From CALNYX01 sp942490925 (GTDB taxonomy: Bacteria > Chlamydiota > Chlamydiia > Chlamydiales > JAAKFR01), in the NCBI GenBank assembly GCA_942490925.1, contig CALNYX010000017.1:124001-188000 (forward strand): a stretch of 64,000 bases of DNA, in the 5' to 3' direction. The position numbers and the translations under genes were made by a program. A model generated the notes under the pieces. It was not told the origin of the DNA and did not search any database. It saw nothing but the letters and a program-made list of their open reading frames with translations. Positions 54,157 to 62,846 of the stretch are shown here, piece after piece. How positions within the stretch are numbered: position 1 is the stretch's first letter; every line of letters begins with the position of its first letter.

Positions 54157-55711
54157 GTTCTCCAGACGTGATTGTATTTATGATTTTATCGCACAAGTTT
54201 CCTGCAGATTCTTCAGGCTCTGGCCATTTGTTAAAATGAATAATATTCATTTTTTTCAAAAACCAGTCTTGGCTATAGAAATCTTCAAATACTTTTTGAT
54301 TGACCAAAGTTCTTTGTTGTAGATCAAGAGAGTTATTTCTACTCAACAGTCCCTTATTCCAGTCTCCTTCCACTAACACGAAGGTCGCATTTAGATTTTT
54401 TACATTTTCGAATCCATATGGCGAACAGTTCAACAGAGGGTATCGAGTTGGATCTGTTAAGCTTGATTTCCTATATCCATAGTATCGATCACCTTCTTGC
54501 ATAGTGAATAGAAAAACGTTGTCTGCATCTAAACTTTGAAAGTCATCAATGGTAATATATTCAAATTCAGAAACTTCATCATCAGCTCGAGGAGAGCGCG
54601 TACAGGTGAATTTTGGAATATAAAAGAGATCAGGACGCTGATGGACCAATGCCTTTATCATTGTGGTTTTGCCAACTCCACTCATTCCAAAAAAAATCAG
54701 CGGGGTTTTTGATTCACAATCAATATCAAAAGAGATTCTTTTTTTGGTTTTAAGACTTTGGATTTTTTTGACAAGGAGCTCAGGGGTTAGAGTTCTATTT
54801 TCTTTACATTGAATAACGTTCAGTGGTAAGTCCTTGACAATGTTCACGTGATAATACATTTCTAATGCCGTATCAATCATCATCAGCTTCATGTGAGAGT
54901 AGAAATTATTGATTTCTGCTGGAGTAAGCTGTCTTACGTTTTGATAACTAGCAGCAAATGCTTTTACTTTTTCCTCTAAAAGTGCACCACCCTCATCGAA
55001 TCCATAAAACATATGACATCGAACAAGATCTGTGAGCAAGTACGAGATGCAAACATGGTCAAAGTCAAGCAGGATTAGTTCATCATCAGGACTCGCGATA
55101 AGGTTAGTGTATGAAAAATCTCCATGGATGAGCCCCTTGGGAATTTCTGATAGATAACTAAGGTCTAGCTCTTCGTAAATTTTTTTCAGCTCATTGGTTA
55201 AAGCCCAGCTGCTGCATTTTTCAAAAAGCCTTTTAAAATGTTCATCTCCTTTATACTTTTCCTTGATACCTGATGATAAACACGTTCCTTTGATATGTAG
55301 GTTAGCCATAAGCTTAGCCACTTGTTCTAGTCTTTCATCTGAGACATGCTTGCCAGCTTGAAATTTTGCAATATGAAGAGGTGTAGAGTCATCAAGAAGA
55401 GTGATCGCTACCGTCTTAGGGATAGCAAAACCTAGCTGTTGGAGCTTTGATACGGTTGATTCAATTTCCTCTACTTCATCCAAAGATTTTTTTGTGAAAA
55501 GCTTCGCTACAAACTGATCTCCAGATGCAGTTGTTAAAAGATAAACACGATTACCTACACCACCTGAGAACTTTTCGATCGAGATATCACCTGTACCCAG
55601 TTCCAAAATTTGAGAGCATTGATGGATAATAGAGCTAGGTTCATCACCGCTTAGCAACCCTATTTGAATAAAAAGACAAAAAATAAAACAAAAAATAAGT
55701 TTGGTTTTCAT
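54128..55711 (-). CDS. Signal-peptide APH-type phosphotransferase fused to guanylate-kinase-like domain
   Basis: A 527-residue protein from the ATG at 55711, which overlaps the Nudix stop (ATGA). The N-terminus is a good Sec signal (MKTKLIFCFIFCLFIQIG). Residues ~20-310 form an aminoglycoside/choline-kinase fold: GGVGNRVYLL (nucleotide loop), QFVAKLF (Lys), GLIHGDFSYTN and ILLDFDHV. Residues ~330-500 form a P-loop kinase: GMSGVGKTT, then FTCTRSPRADDE and YYGYRKSSL, the guanylate-kinase or PhnN pattern. Such ATP-using enzymes are normally cytosolic, so the signal peptide is odd. A moonlighting anchor is possible. Confidence 0.75.
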   Translation of the reverse strand: MKTKLIFCFIFCLFIQIGLLSGDEPSSIIHQCSQILELGTGDISIEKFSGGVGNRVYLLTTASGDQFVAKLFTKKSLDEVEEIESTVSKLQQLGFAIPKTVAITLLDDSTPLHIAKFQAGKHVSDERLEQVAKLMANLHIKGTCLSSGIKEKYKGDEHFKRLFEKCSSWALTNELKKIYEELDLSYLSEIPKGLIHGDFSYTNLIASPDDELILLDFDHVCISYLLTDLVRCHMFYGFDEGGALLEEKVKAFAASYQNVRQLTPAEINNFYSHMKLMMIDTALEMYYHVNIVKDLPLNVIQCKENRTLTPELLVKKIQSLKTKKRISFDIDCESKTPLIFFGMSGVGKTTMIKALVHQRPDLFYIPKFTCTRSPRADDEVSEFEYITIDDFQSLDADNVFLFTMQEGDRYYGYRKSSLTDPTRYPLLNCSPYGFENVKNLNATFVLVEGDWNKGLLSRNNSLDLQQRTLVNQKVFEDFYSQDWFLKKMNIIHFNKWPEPEESAGNLCDKIINTITSGEHERTFNRAA

Positions 55712-56130
55712 TTTGGCAAGACCGCTTTTAAAAGAGGTGAGCACTTTTCTTCTACGATCTCAGCCCAATTAATCCATATGCTTCCATCTACATCTTCTTC
55801 ATTGATATGAGCGTTATAACTGCTAAGACTTGCTTCCTCGATTTTATAGATAAGAGCGATATGATAAAATTCGTGCTTAAAATTTTTAGGGTCTTTAAAC
55901 GGCGTTAGGAATGAAAAATTTCCTATAAAAGAGAATGATTGAACCTCGACACCAGTCTCTTCTTTGAATTCTCTTTTTAGGGCAGACTGCAAACGCTCCC
56001 CATGCGTGGGTCTTCCTCCGGGGAGATCTAACAAACCCTTGTAAGGTCCTCTGGATTTGTTAATAACAAGAATAGAGTCTCCCTTAGTGAGCACGCCGTA
56101 TATTCCGATATGAAGATCTTTTTGAGTCAT
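55708..56130 (-). CDS. Nudix hydrolase
   Basis: A 140-residue Nudix protein. The Nudix box is complete: Gly39, Glu45, Arg53-Glu54, Glu57-Glu58, Gly60 in GGRPTHGERLQSALKREFKE and onward. LLDLPGG precedes it as usual. It hydrolyses a nucleoside diphosphate linked to some moiety; the substrate cannot be told. It is first in the minus-strand cassette and overlaps the kinase fusion by 4 bp. Confidence 0.9.
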   Translation of the reverse strand: MTQKDLHIGIYGVLTKGDSILVINKSRGPYKGLLDLPGGRPTHGERLQSALKREFKEETGVEVQSFSFIGNFSFLTPFKDPKNFKHEFYHIALIYKIEEASLSSYNAHINEEDVDGSIWINWAEIVEEKCSPLLKAVLPK

Positions 56131-56293
56131 AAACTACTGCTTCAGGTTTATGACCGGGAATTGTAAAATTTCTATTGGCATAAAGTAAAGAATCATTTTA
56201 GGCCCAAGTACAAATTGATTGAGAAAGCAAAACACACCAAAAAATATTCCCTAGTTGATTGAATAAAAGCAGTAACTTGTCTAAACTCCCGGC

Positions 56294-57451
56294 ATGAAAA
56301 TGAAACAAGGCTCTACTTTTGGCGCCTCTCTTCTCGTGGCAGGTACCGCCATCGGAGGAGGCATTCTTGCAATGCCAGTCCTAACGGGACTTGGAGGTTT
56401 TTTTCCTGCAATCATCATGTACATCGCCTGCTGGCTTTTCATGGCGCAGACGGGCCTCTTACTCATGGAAGTCTACCTCTGGAGTCCAAGCGAAGTGAAT
56501 ATCGTCTCTATGGCGCACATGACTCTAGGTAGGCCTGGAAAAGTGATCGCATGGATCCTCTACCTCTTTCTTTTCTACTCACTCACTGTTGCCTATGTCT
56601 CCGGTGGAGGTGATCTGCTCAAAGCGATCTTTCCAATCCCTGCCTGGTTTGCCCCTTGGCTTTTCGTATTGATTTTTGCTCCTTTTGTAATCATCGGTCC
56701 TTGGATTGTTGATCGTCTCAACTGGGTCTTGATGGCTGGATTGATTCTCACTTTTTGCACCTTTGCCGTAATCGGAGTCCGCAAGGTTGATCTCGATTTG
56801 CTCACCTATGTCAACTGGTCCAATGCCCTTTTAGCAATGCCTGTGATCTTCACTTCATTCGGGTTTCAAGGCTTGGTCCCAACGCTCACCAACTACCTGC
56901 AACGTGATCCACGTGCTGTGCGCAAGGCGATTTTGTGGGGAAGCGCTATCCCGCTATTTGTCTACATCATATGGGAAGCTCTGATTTTAGGGATTATCCC
57001 CCTGCGCGGACTTGAACTGGCTAAACAACTCGGCCAGTCGGCTGTTGCACCTCTAAAAGATACTCTGCATCTGCCACTGCTTTATCCCGTTGGACAGTTT
57101 TTTGCTTTCTTTGCACTCTTGACTTCATTTTTAGGTGTCTCGCTTGCCTTGATCGATTTCTTGGTTGATGGATTTAATATGAGCAAGAGATTCAAAAATC
57201 GCTTTGTCATTTCCCTGCTTGTCTTCATTCCGCCTGCAATTTTTTCCATGACAAACCCCTGTATTTTCCTCAATGCGCTCCACTATGCTGGGGGATTTGG
57301 TTGTGCACTTCTTCTTGGACTTCTACCCATTCTAATGGTCTGGGCAGGGCATAAAAAGTTTGGAAGTCAAACATCTTTTTTAAAGCTTGGAATCATGCTC
57401 CTGTTCATCTTCTTTGAATTGACAGTCATGGTGTTGAAAAGTATTCTGTAA
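56294..57451 (+). CDS. tyrP: Aromatic amino acid transporter (TyrP-like)
   Basis: A 385-residue inner membrane permease of the hydroxy/aromatic amino acid (HAAAP) family with 10-11 hydrophobic helices. GASLLVAGTAIGGGILAMP is the family N-terminal signature, and FTSFGFQGLVPTLTNYLQRD is the middle motif. It would import tyrosine or tryptophan. In C. trachomatis two tyrP copies follow glmS; here one is present before the BI-1 gene. Confidence 0.9.
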   Translation: MKMKQGSTFGASLLVAGTAIGGGILAMPVLTGLGGFFPAIIMYIACWLFMAQTGLLLMEVYLWSPSEVNIVSMAHMTLGRPGKVIAWILYLFLFYSLTVAYVSGGGDLLKAIFPIPAWFAPWLFVLIFAPFVIIGPWIVDRLNWVLMAGLILTFCTFAVIGVRKVDLDLLTYVNWSNALLAMPVIFTSFGFQGLVPTLTNYLQRDPRAVRKAILWGSAIPLFVYIIWEALILGIIPLRGLELAKQLGQSAVAPLKDTLHLPLLYPVGQFFAFFALLTSFLGVSLALIDFLVDGFNMSKRFKNRFVISLLVFIPPAIFSMTNPCIFLNALHYAGGFGCALLLGLLPILMVWAGHKKFGSQTSFLKLGIMLLFIFFELTVMVLKSIL

Positions 57452-57493
57452 TCTGTATAATTAGACCTTACTTATGACTAAGGAGAGATGAAT

Positions 57494-58210
57494 ATGGGAA
57501 TGTTTGATCGAGACTATGTTCAAGTACAAGATTCACGAGATGTCGGGGTTTTTTCCACACGTGTTTATGGATGGATGGCCATTGGATTGGCTTTCACAGC
57601 TGCGATTGCTTTTTTCGTCTATCAGAGCGGACTTTATATCAAGCTGATGCCTTTTTGGTGGGTATGGGCCTTTGGAACACTTGGTGTTGCCATGGCGATC
57701 AACCGCAGCATCCAACGAAGTACAATTCAAACTGTCATCATGCTTTTCATGGCCTACGCAGGTCTTGAAGGAATCATGTTTGGCACCATTTTACCAGCCT
57801 TTGCCGCTGCCTATGGTGGGCAAGTGATCTGGGCAGCTTTTGCCAGTGCCTCTGTCATCTTTGCGCTAGCGATGGGTTATGGCATCATGACTAAGTCAGA
57901 TCTTACATCGCTTGGCAGAATCCTAACCTTAGCAGTTGTTGGCCTGATTGTTGTCAGCTTGCTGATGATGGTCCTCTCATTTTTCATGAACATCACCTGG
58001 TTACACCTGTTTATCAGCTGGCTTGGTCTAGGGATTTTTGTTGGGCTAACGGCTTATGATGCACAGACGATTCGTCGCATGAGCATGCAGGCTGATGTGA
58101 ACTCGGTTGCTTCTTACAAGCTATCGATGATCATGGCGCTGAAGATGTACATCAATGTGATCATGATCTTCTGGTACTTGCTACAGATCTTCTCTTCAAG
58201 CCGTCGCTGA
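57494..58210 (+). CDS. Bax inhibitor-1 family membrane protein (YccA/YbhL-like)
   Basis: A 238-residue protein with seven hydrophobic helices. VYGWMAIGLAFTAAIAFFV, GIMFGTILPAF, and the late GIFVGLTAYDAQTIRRM are typical of BI-1/YccA. Bacterial members are linked to calcium leak or protease FtsH. ATG at 57494 is chosen because AGGAG is 8 nt away; an ATG at 57488 is too close. A palindromic element starts directly at the stop. Confidence 0.9.
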   Translation: MGMFDRDYVQVQDSRDVGVFSTRVYGWMAIGLAFTAAIAFFVYQSGLYIKLMPFWWVWAFGTLGVAMAINRSIQRSTIQTVIMLFMAYAGLEGIMFGTILPAFAAAYGGQVIWAAFASASVIFALAMGYGIMTKSDLTSLGRILTLAVVGLIVVSLLMMVLSFFMNITWLHLFISWLGLGIFVGLTAYDAQTIRRMSMQADVNSVASYKLSMIMALKMYINVIMIFWYLLQIFSSSRR

Positions 58211-58311
58211 TTTTTTGGAATTTTTGCCCAAGTTGGCAGATCACTCGCATGCTGTATTACTCATACTATCTACGCTCGTGATTTGCCAACTTGGGCAAAA
58301 ATTCCAAAAAA
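58211..58311. repeat. Palindromic intergenic element, copy B
   Basis: 34-bp arms (58211-58244 and 58278-58311) pair with a single mismatch around a 33-nt loop. It begins at the base after the BI-1 stop. The 45-nt core at 58239-58283 matches 5008-5052 in copy A at 34 of 45 positions. The T-rich start and A-rich end also match copy A. It may act as a terminator. Confidence 0.88.
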
Positions 58312-58446
58312 CTGGAAGAGTATTAGAGTACAAAACTTGCAAAACTTTACCAAATGTTGAGGAGCCCAAGGAAGGACTTTCCACAATATTTGGTCTAGCT
58401 TGTGTATATCTTGCCCGTACAGTAAAGAATTAATAAAACTACTATA

Positions 58447-58473
58447 GAAAGCTGTATCCACACCCCAGCTTTC
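58447..58473. terminator. Hairpin, possible terminator
   Basis: An 8-bp perfect stem GAAAGCTG with CAGCTTTC around an 11-nt loop, without a following T-run. Confidence 0.35.
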
Positions 58474-58474
58474 T

Positions 58475-58538
58475 GACTATTCTAAGATTGGTATGAGAAT
58501 GGTCAAGACTATTCTAAGGTTGACGTGAGAATAGTCAG
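58475..58538. repeat. Two tandem 32-nt repeats, each self-complementary
   Basis: Units 58475-58506 and 58507-58538 both begin GACTATTCTAAG and contain TGAGAAT. In each unit the GACTATTCT start can pair with AGAATAGTC or AGAATGGTC near its end, and the outermost arms also pair with each other. Confidence 0.7.
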
Positions 58539-58697
58539 GTTCTGTTTGCTATATAGTAAATTCAGTTGAAAATTTTACAAATTTATCCAGATCTTTTTGC
58601 CCGCACTTGTGCTCTCAAATTCGATGACATACTAGATGTCATCTTCATTTAATCAATGTATTGAAGATGGAATACAAGATTTTAAGCAACAAAGGCA

Positions 58698-59558
58698 TCA
58701 GGAGAAGAGGTCGTCCACAAACTGCTGTGGATGGAAGGGCTTGAGGTCGGCAGCTCCCTCTCCAATCCCAATGAAACGAATCGGAAGCTGAAGCTTGTTC
58801 TGAATAGAGATCGCTGTTCCACCCTTAGCCGTCCCATCAAGCTTAGTGAGAATCAGTCCCGATAGGGGAGTGAACTGGTGGAAGGTCTGAGCCTGCTCAA
58901 CACCATTTTGCCCAATTGTTGCATCTAGTACCAAGAGTGTCTCGTGAGGAGCACCATCAAGTGCCTTGCCAGAGACGCGGCAGATCTTCTCTAACTCATG
59001 CATGAGGTCTGTCTTGGTATGGAGCCTTCCTGCTGTATCGATTAGCACCACATCGATTCCACGGGTCTTTGCCGCCTCAATCGCATCAAAGGCAACTGCC
59101 GCAGGATCTCCCCCAGGCTTCCCCTTCACAAGGGTGACGCCAAGGCGCTCTGCCCAGGTCTCTAACTGGTCAATCGCCGCAGCTCTAAAGGTGTCAGCTG
59201 CAGCAATGAGGACTGATTTCCCTTCGCTCTTGTAGCGCTGGGCGAGTTTAGCAATGCTCGTGGTCTTACCATTCCCATTGACCCCTACGATGAGGACAAC
59301 GTGGGGAGAGCCCTTGAGCTCAGCTGTTTCTATGGCTCCAAGCTTGCCGACAAGCTCTTTTTTGATCTCATCAAGGATCTCTGTATAGGAAATTTTTGAA
59401 TTCTTCTGGTATAGAGAGCGGACTCGGTCAGTCAGCTCTTCGCTGGTTCGAGCGCCGAGATCAGCCTCAAAGAAGAGCTCTTCCACCTTTTCGAGGGTTT
59501 CTTCATCAACTTTTCCTTTGAAAAGCTGTCGGAATTTGTCACCAAAGTACTTAAACAT
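58698..59558 (-). CDS. ftsY: Signal recognition particle receptor FtsY
   Basis: SRP GTPase (286 residues) that docks ribosome-SRP complexes to the membrane. NG domain motifs: GVNGNGKTTSIAKLA (G1), DTFRAAA (insertion box), LIDTAGRLHTK (G3), TKLDGTAKGG (G4) and GIGEGAADLKPF at the end. The acidic A domain of E. coli FtsY is missing, as usual for short forms. ATG at 59558 is taken in place of a TTG three codons upstream. Confidence 0.96.
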   Translation of the reverse strand: MFKYFGDKFRQLFKGKVDEETLEKVEELFFEADLGARTSEELTDRVRSLYQKNSKISYTEILDEIKKELVGKLGAIETAELKGSPHVVLIVGVNGNGKTTSIAKLAQRYKSEGKSVLIAAADTFRAAAIDQLETWAERLGVTLVKGKPGGDPAAVAFDAIEAAKTRGIDVVLIDTAGRLHTKTDLMHELEKICRVSGKALDGAPHETLLVLDATIGQNGVEQAQTFHQFTPLSGLILTKLDGTAKGGTAISIQNKLQLPIRFIGIGEGAADLKPFHPQQFVDDLFS

Positions 59559-59572
59559 AATCCGCAAAGTTG

Positions 59573-59601
59573 TTGATCAAAATAATATGATAACATATTT
59601 A
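59573..59601 (+). promoter_or_regulatory. Promoter of sucCD
   Basis: TTGATC (59573-59578), 17-nt spacer and TATTTA (59596-59601), in an AT-rich divergent gap, with a 23-nt leader region containing AGGGGG before the TTG start. Confidence 0.45.
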
Positions 59602-59624
59602 TGGAATAGAGTGTAGGGGGAATC

Positions 59625-60773
59625 TTGAACGTTCATGAATATCAAGCAAAAATTTTACTAGAGAAATTTGGCATCCCAATCACCCCCTTTGAGGTAATTT
59701 CAAGTGAGCAAGAAATTGAGCCAGCGATCAAAAAACTGGGTCTAAAAGAGGGAGTTGCCAAAATTCAGGTTCATGCTGGTGGGCGTGGCAAAGCGGGAGG
59801 AGTTAAACTTGGTAAGACTCCCGGGGAGGTTGCTTCTCATGCCAAGCAGCTGCTTGGCATGCGCATTCAAAATCAGCAGACTGGTGCTAAGGGAATTGTG
59901 GCTGAAAAGGTATTGATTACACCGGCGATTAATATCCAAAAAGAGTTCTACGTAGCAGCTGTTATTGATCGTGTTTCTGCGCGACCTATTCTGATGGTAT
60001 CAGCTGAAGGAGGCATGGAAATTGAAGAGATTGCTGCCAAGTCTCCTGAAAAGATTTTAAAGGTCCCTATTCAACTTGATGGGCGTGTACGGGGTTACCA
60101 TTTGCAACAAATAATCAAGTTTTTAGATTGGCCAAAAGAGGGGAGGGCGCTACTTGCAAATGTTGCACGTGCATTTCTTGAATCTGATGGCGAGCTTCTG
60201 GAAATCAACCCCTTAGTTCTGACTGATGAGGGTAAACTCATCGCTCTTGATGCGAAATTCTCTGTCGATGATAACGCACTGTTTCGTCAAAAGCAGATCG
60301 CAGATTGGTATGATCCAAGTCAGCAGACTGAAGGTGAAGTGATGGCGAAGAAGTTTGATCTCGCTTACATTGGCTTGGATGGGAATATTGGTTGCCTTGT
60401 CAATGGCGCTGGGCTTGCAATGGGAACGATGGATATCATTCACCACTTTGGTGGCAAACCTGCCAATTTTTTAGATGTGGGTGGAAGTGCAACTGAAGAG
60501 CAAGTTGCTCAAGGTTTTAAGATAATTTTATCAGACCCAAATGTCGAATCGATTTTTGTGAACATCTTCGGTGGGATCATGGATTGTGCGGTGTTGGCAC
60601 AAGGGATTGTAGCGGCTTCTCAATCAGAGACGATACGCGTACCACTTGTGGTGCGCATGGAAGGAACTAATGTTGAGAGAGGCAAGCAGATTTTAAAAGA
60701 GTCTCACTTGAATATCATCACAGCTGAAACAATGGCAGATGGCGCACAGAAGGCGGTGAAATGGCAGTCCTAA
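59625..60773 (+). CDS. sucC: Succinyl-CoA ligase beta subunit
   Basis: TCA cycle enzyme subunit (382 residues) with an ATP-grasp domain. It starts with TTG, giving MNVHEYQAKILLEKFGIP as in SucC, after an AGGGGG site. VHAGGRGKAGGVKLGKT binds nucleotide, LLEINPLVLT and CLVNGAGLAMGTMDI follow, and FVNIFGGIMDCAVLAQGI is the subunit interface. It overlaps sucD by 13 bp. Confidence 0.96.
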   Translation: MNVHEYQAKILLEKFGIPITPFEVISSEQEIEPAIKKLGLKEGVAKIQVHAGGRGKAGGVKLGKTPGEVASHAKQLLGMRIQNQQTGAKGIVAEKVLITPAINIQKEFYVAAVIDRVSARPILMVSAEGGMEIEEIAAKSPEKILKVPIQLDGRVRGYHLQQIIKFLDWPKEGRALLANVARAFLESDGELLEINPLVLTDEGKLIALDAKFSVDDNALFRQKQIADWYDPSQQTEGEVMAKKFDLAYIGLDGNIGCLVNGAGLAMGTMDIIHHFGGKPANFLDVGGSATEEQVAQGFKIILSDPNVESIFVNIFGGIMDCAVLAQGIVAASQSETIRVPLVVRMEGTNVERGKQILKESHLNIITAETMADGAQKAVKWQS

Positions 60774-61633
60774 TCGATGAGAAGACAACGGTGATTACTC
60801 AGGGGCTAACAGGTAAGGCAGGAAGCTTCCATACTGAGCAAGGGATGGCCTATGGCTCCAAGTATGTTGGGGGCGTGACACCAGGAAAAGGGGGGCAATC
60901 GCATTTAGGTCTTCCAGTCTTTGACACGGTGAGAGAGGCGAAAGAGGCAACGGGATGCCATGCGAGTCTGATTTTTGTTCCAGCTCCTTTTGCTGCCGAA
61001 GCAATTTTAGAGGCTGAGGAGGCTGGCGTTGCGTTGATCGTTTGTATCACGGAAGGGATTCCGGTGCGTGACATGCTAGAGGTCTCGCAAGTGATGAAGC
61101 GGAGCACTTCTCGCTTAATTGGCCCAAACTGCCCCGGCATCATCACACCTGGTGCATGCAAGATTGGGATTATGCCTGGCTACATTCACAAGAAAGGACG
61201 CGTTGGCATTGTGTCGCGATCAGGAACTCTGACATACGAAGCTGTATGGCAGACCTCTCAAGAGGGGCTTGGGCAATCGACCTGTGTGGGAATTGGTGGT
61301 GATCCTCTCAATGGAACAAATTTCATCGATATGTTACAACTCTTCGAAAATGATCCGGAGACAGAGGCGATTCTAATGATTGGTGAGATCGGGGGGAATG
61401 CCGAGGAAGAGGCAGCCGAATGGATTGCGGCGCATGCGACCAAGCCTGTTGTTGGATTCATTGCTGGCATGACAGCTCCTGCTGGTAAACGGATGGGGCA
61501 TGCTGGCGCGATTATCTCTGGTGGTAAAGGGACGGCTAAAGATAAAATTGCGGCTCTTGAAAAGGCAGGCGCGCATGTTGCACCTACTCCAGCGGTCATT
61601 GGAGAAACTCTAAAAAAGGCATTGCAATGTTGA
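60761..61633 (+). CDS. sucD: Succinyl-CoA ligase alpha subunit
   Basis: Alpha subunit (290 residues) that binds CoA and carries the phosphohistidine. TVITQGLTGKAGSFHTEQ is the CoA-binding start, GPNCPGIITPG and RSGTLTYEAVWQ follow. The active-site His lies in the GKRMGHAGAIISGG segment. It overlaps sucC by 13 bp and the M50 protease gene by 7 bp. Confidence 0.96.
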   Translation: MAVLIDEKTTVITQGLTGKAGSFHTEQGMAYGSKYVGGVTPGKGGQSHLGLPVFDTVREAKEATGCHASLIFVPAPFAAEAILEAEEAGVALIVCITEGIPVRDMLEVSQVMKRSTSRLIGPNCPGIITPGACKIGIMPGYIHKKGRVGIVSRSGTLTYEAVWQTSQEGLGQSTCVGIGGDPLNGTNFIDMLQLFENDPETEAILMIGEIGGNAEEEAAEWIAAHATKPVVGFIAGMTAPAGKRMGHAGAIISGGKGTAKDKIAALEKAGAHVAPTPAVIGETLKKALQC

Positions 61634-62769
61634 CAATTCCAGGAAAGATTCCAATTAGGATCCACCCACTTTTTTGGCTGATCGCTTTTTTCATCGGTTG
61701 GATCTGGACCACGAGCTTTGTTGGAGCGCTCATGTGTGTGGTAGTAATTCTTGTTTCAGTGCTTTTCCATGAATTTGGTCATGCACTAACTGCAGTCGTT
61801 TTTGGTCAAAAAACGCGGATTGAGCTGGCAGCTTTTGGAGGTTTTACCTACCGCGAAGGGCGAAAGCTTCGCTTGTGGGAAGAGTTTATTGTTGTTCTCA
61901 ACGGCCCGATTGCAGGTTTCCTTATCTTTGTAGTAGCTTATCTAGTCTATCGCTATGTTCCTATTGAAAACCAACTGCTGAGCTTCACTGTTCGCTTTAC
62001 CTTTGTAGCCAACCTCTTCTGGACGATTATCAATTTAGTTCCTGTTATGCCCTTAGATGGCGGCCACCTCTTAAGCATTGTTCTTGAGGCAATTTTCGGC
62101 TTTAAGGGGATCAAGATGGCCATTATCATTGGCCTTGTTGTTGCCGTGGCAATCAGCATCTTTTTCTTTACAATTGGACAGTTCTTAGTTGGAGCGCTCT
62201 TCTTGATTCTCACATTTGAAAGCTTTCGATCTCTGCGCTATTACAGGATCTTCAATGAGAAAGATCGTGATGCGGGCTTGCAGCAGCAGATCAAAGAGGC
62301 GGATGCCGAGTATGACGCGGGACACTTTGATGAGGCGCTTGCCAAACTTCAACAGGTGCGCGCTCAAACAAAAGAGGGAATTCTCTATACCGTTGCGACG
62401 CAAGACATGGCAGCGATCTATAAACAGCAAGAGCGTTTTGATGAGGCGTATAATCTACTGCAGCCGATTCAAAAGCATCTCACGGGAGAAAACCTTTCGC
62501 TCTTCCATTTTTTGGCCTACATGAACCGTGACTACCGAGCAGTTAAGCTAGTAGCAAGCAAGTGCTTCCAAGATAGCCCTTCTTATAACACAGCGTTGAT
62601 CAATGCCCTTGCCTATGCTGCATTAGAGGAGTCAGAGCCGGCGGTCGGTTGGCTTGAGTGTGCGGTGCGCGAGGGGTTGCCTTCTATTGATGAAGCAGTT
62701 GGCCGCGCAGAGTTTGATCATATTCGTGATGAGCCTCGCTTCCAAAAGTTTCGAGAAAAATACACTTAG
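61627..62769 (+). CDS. M50 site-2-protease-like membrane metalloprotease with TPR-like tail
   Basis: A 380-residue protein. The membrane part (1-~215) has five or six helices with zinc motif HEFGH (His48, Glu49, His52) and PLDGGHLLS later. It belongs to the group that lacks a PDZ domain (SpoIVFB/SREBP S2P-like). The soluble C-terminal ~160 residues are helical, with repeats such as AEYDAGHFDEALAKLQQV and QERFDEAYNLLQP that look like TPRs. It overlaps sucD by 7 bp. The substrate is unknown. Confidence 0.85.
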   Translation: MLTIPGKIPIRIHPLFWLIAFFIGWIWTTSFVGALMCVVVILVSVLFHEFGHALTAVVFGQKTRIELAAFGGFTYREGRKLRLWEEFIVVLNGPIAGFLIFVVAYLVYRYVPIENQLLSFTVRFTFVANLFWTIINLVPVMPLDGGHLLSIVLEAIFGFKGIKMAIIIGLVVAVAISIFFFTIGQFLVGALFLILTFESFRSLRYYRIFNEKDRDAGLQQQIKEADAEYDAGHFDEALAKLQQVRAQTKEGILYTVATQDMAAIYKQQERFDEAYNLLQPIQKHLTGENLSLFHFLAYMNRDYRAVKLVASKCFQDSPSYNTALINALAYAALEESEPAVGWLECAVREGLPSIDEAVGRAEFDHIRDEPRFQKFREKYT

Positions 62770-62846
62770 AAGCAATCTTCATCAGAACCTCTCCAATTAA
62801 ATCGGTTAAACTAAATACAGATGGTCCTCAAGGAGAGGCAGGAGAG

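Larger units (their letters stand above)
58312..58697. other. Repeat-rich non-coding gap before ftsY
   Basis: With the palindrome before it, this makes a 487-bp gap between convergent genes. It holds a hairpin GAAAGCTG/CAGCTTTC (58447-58473) and two tandem 32-nt repeats (58475-58538). No gene is supported; an open frame at 58215-58433 starts in the palindrome with TTG and looks spurious. Confidence 0.6.

Noticed and set aside
58215..58433. 72-codon open frame after the BI-1 gene
   Set aside because: It begins with TTG inside the long palindrome, has no ribosome-binding site, and its composition follows the repeat arms.
58475..58538. CRISPR array from 32-nt repeats
   Set aside because: The two repeats are directly adjacent without spacers.
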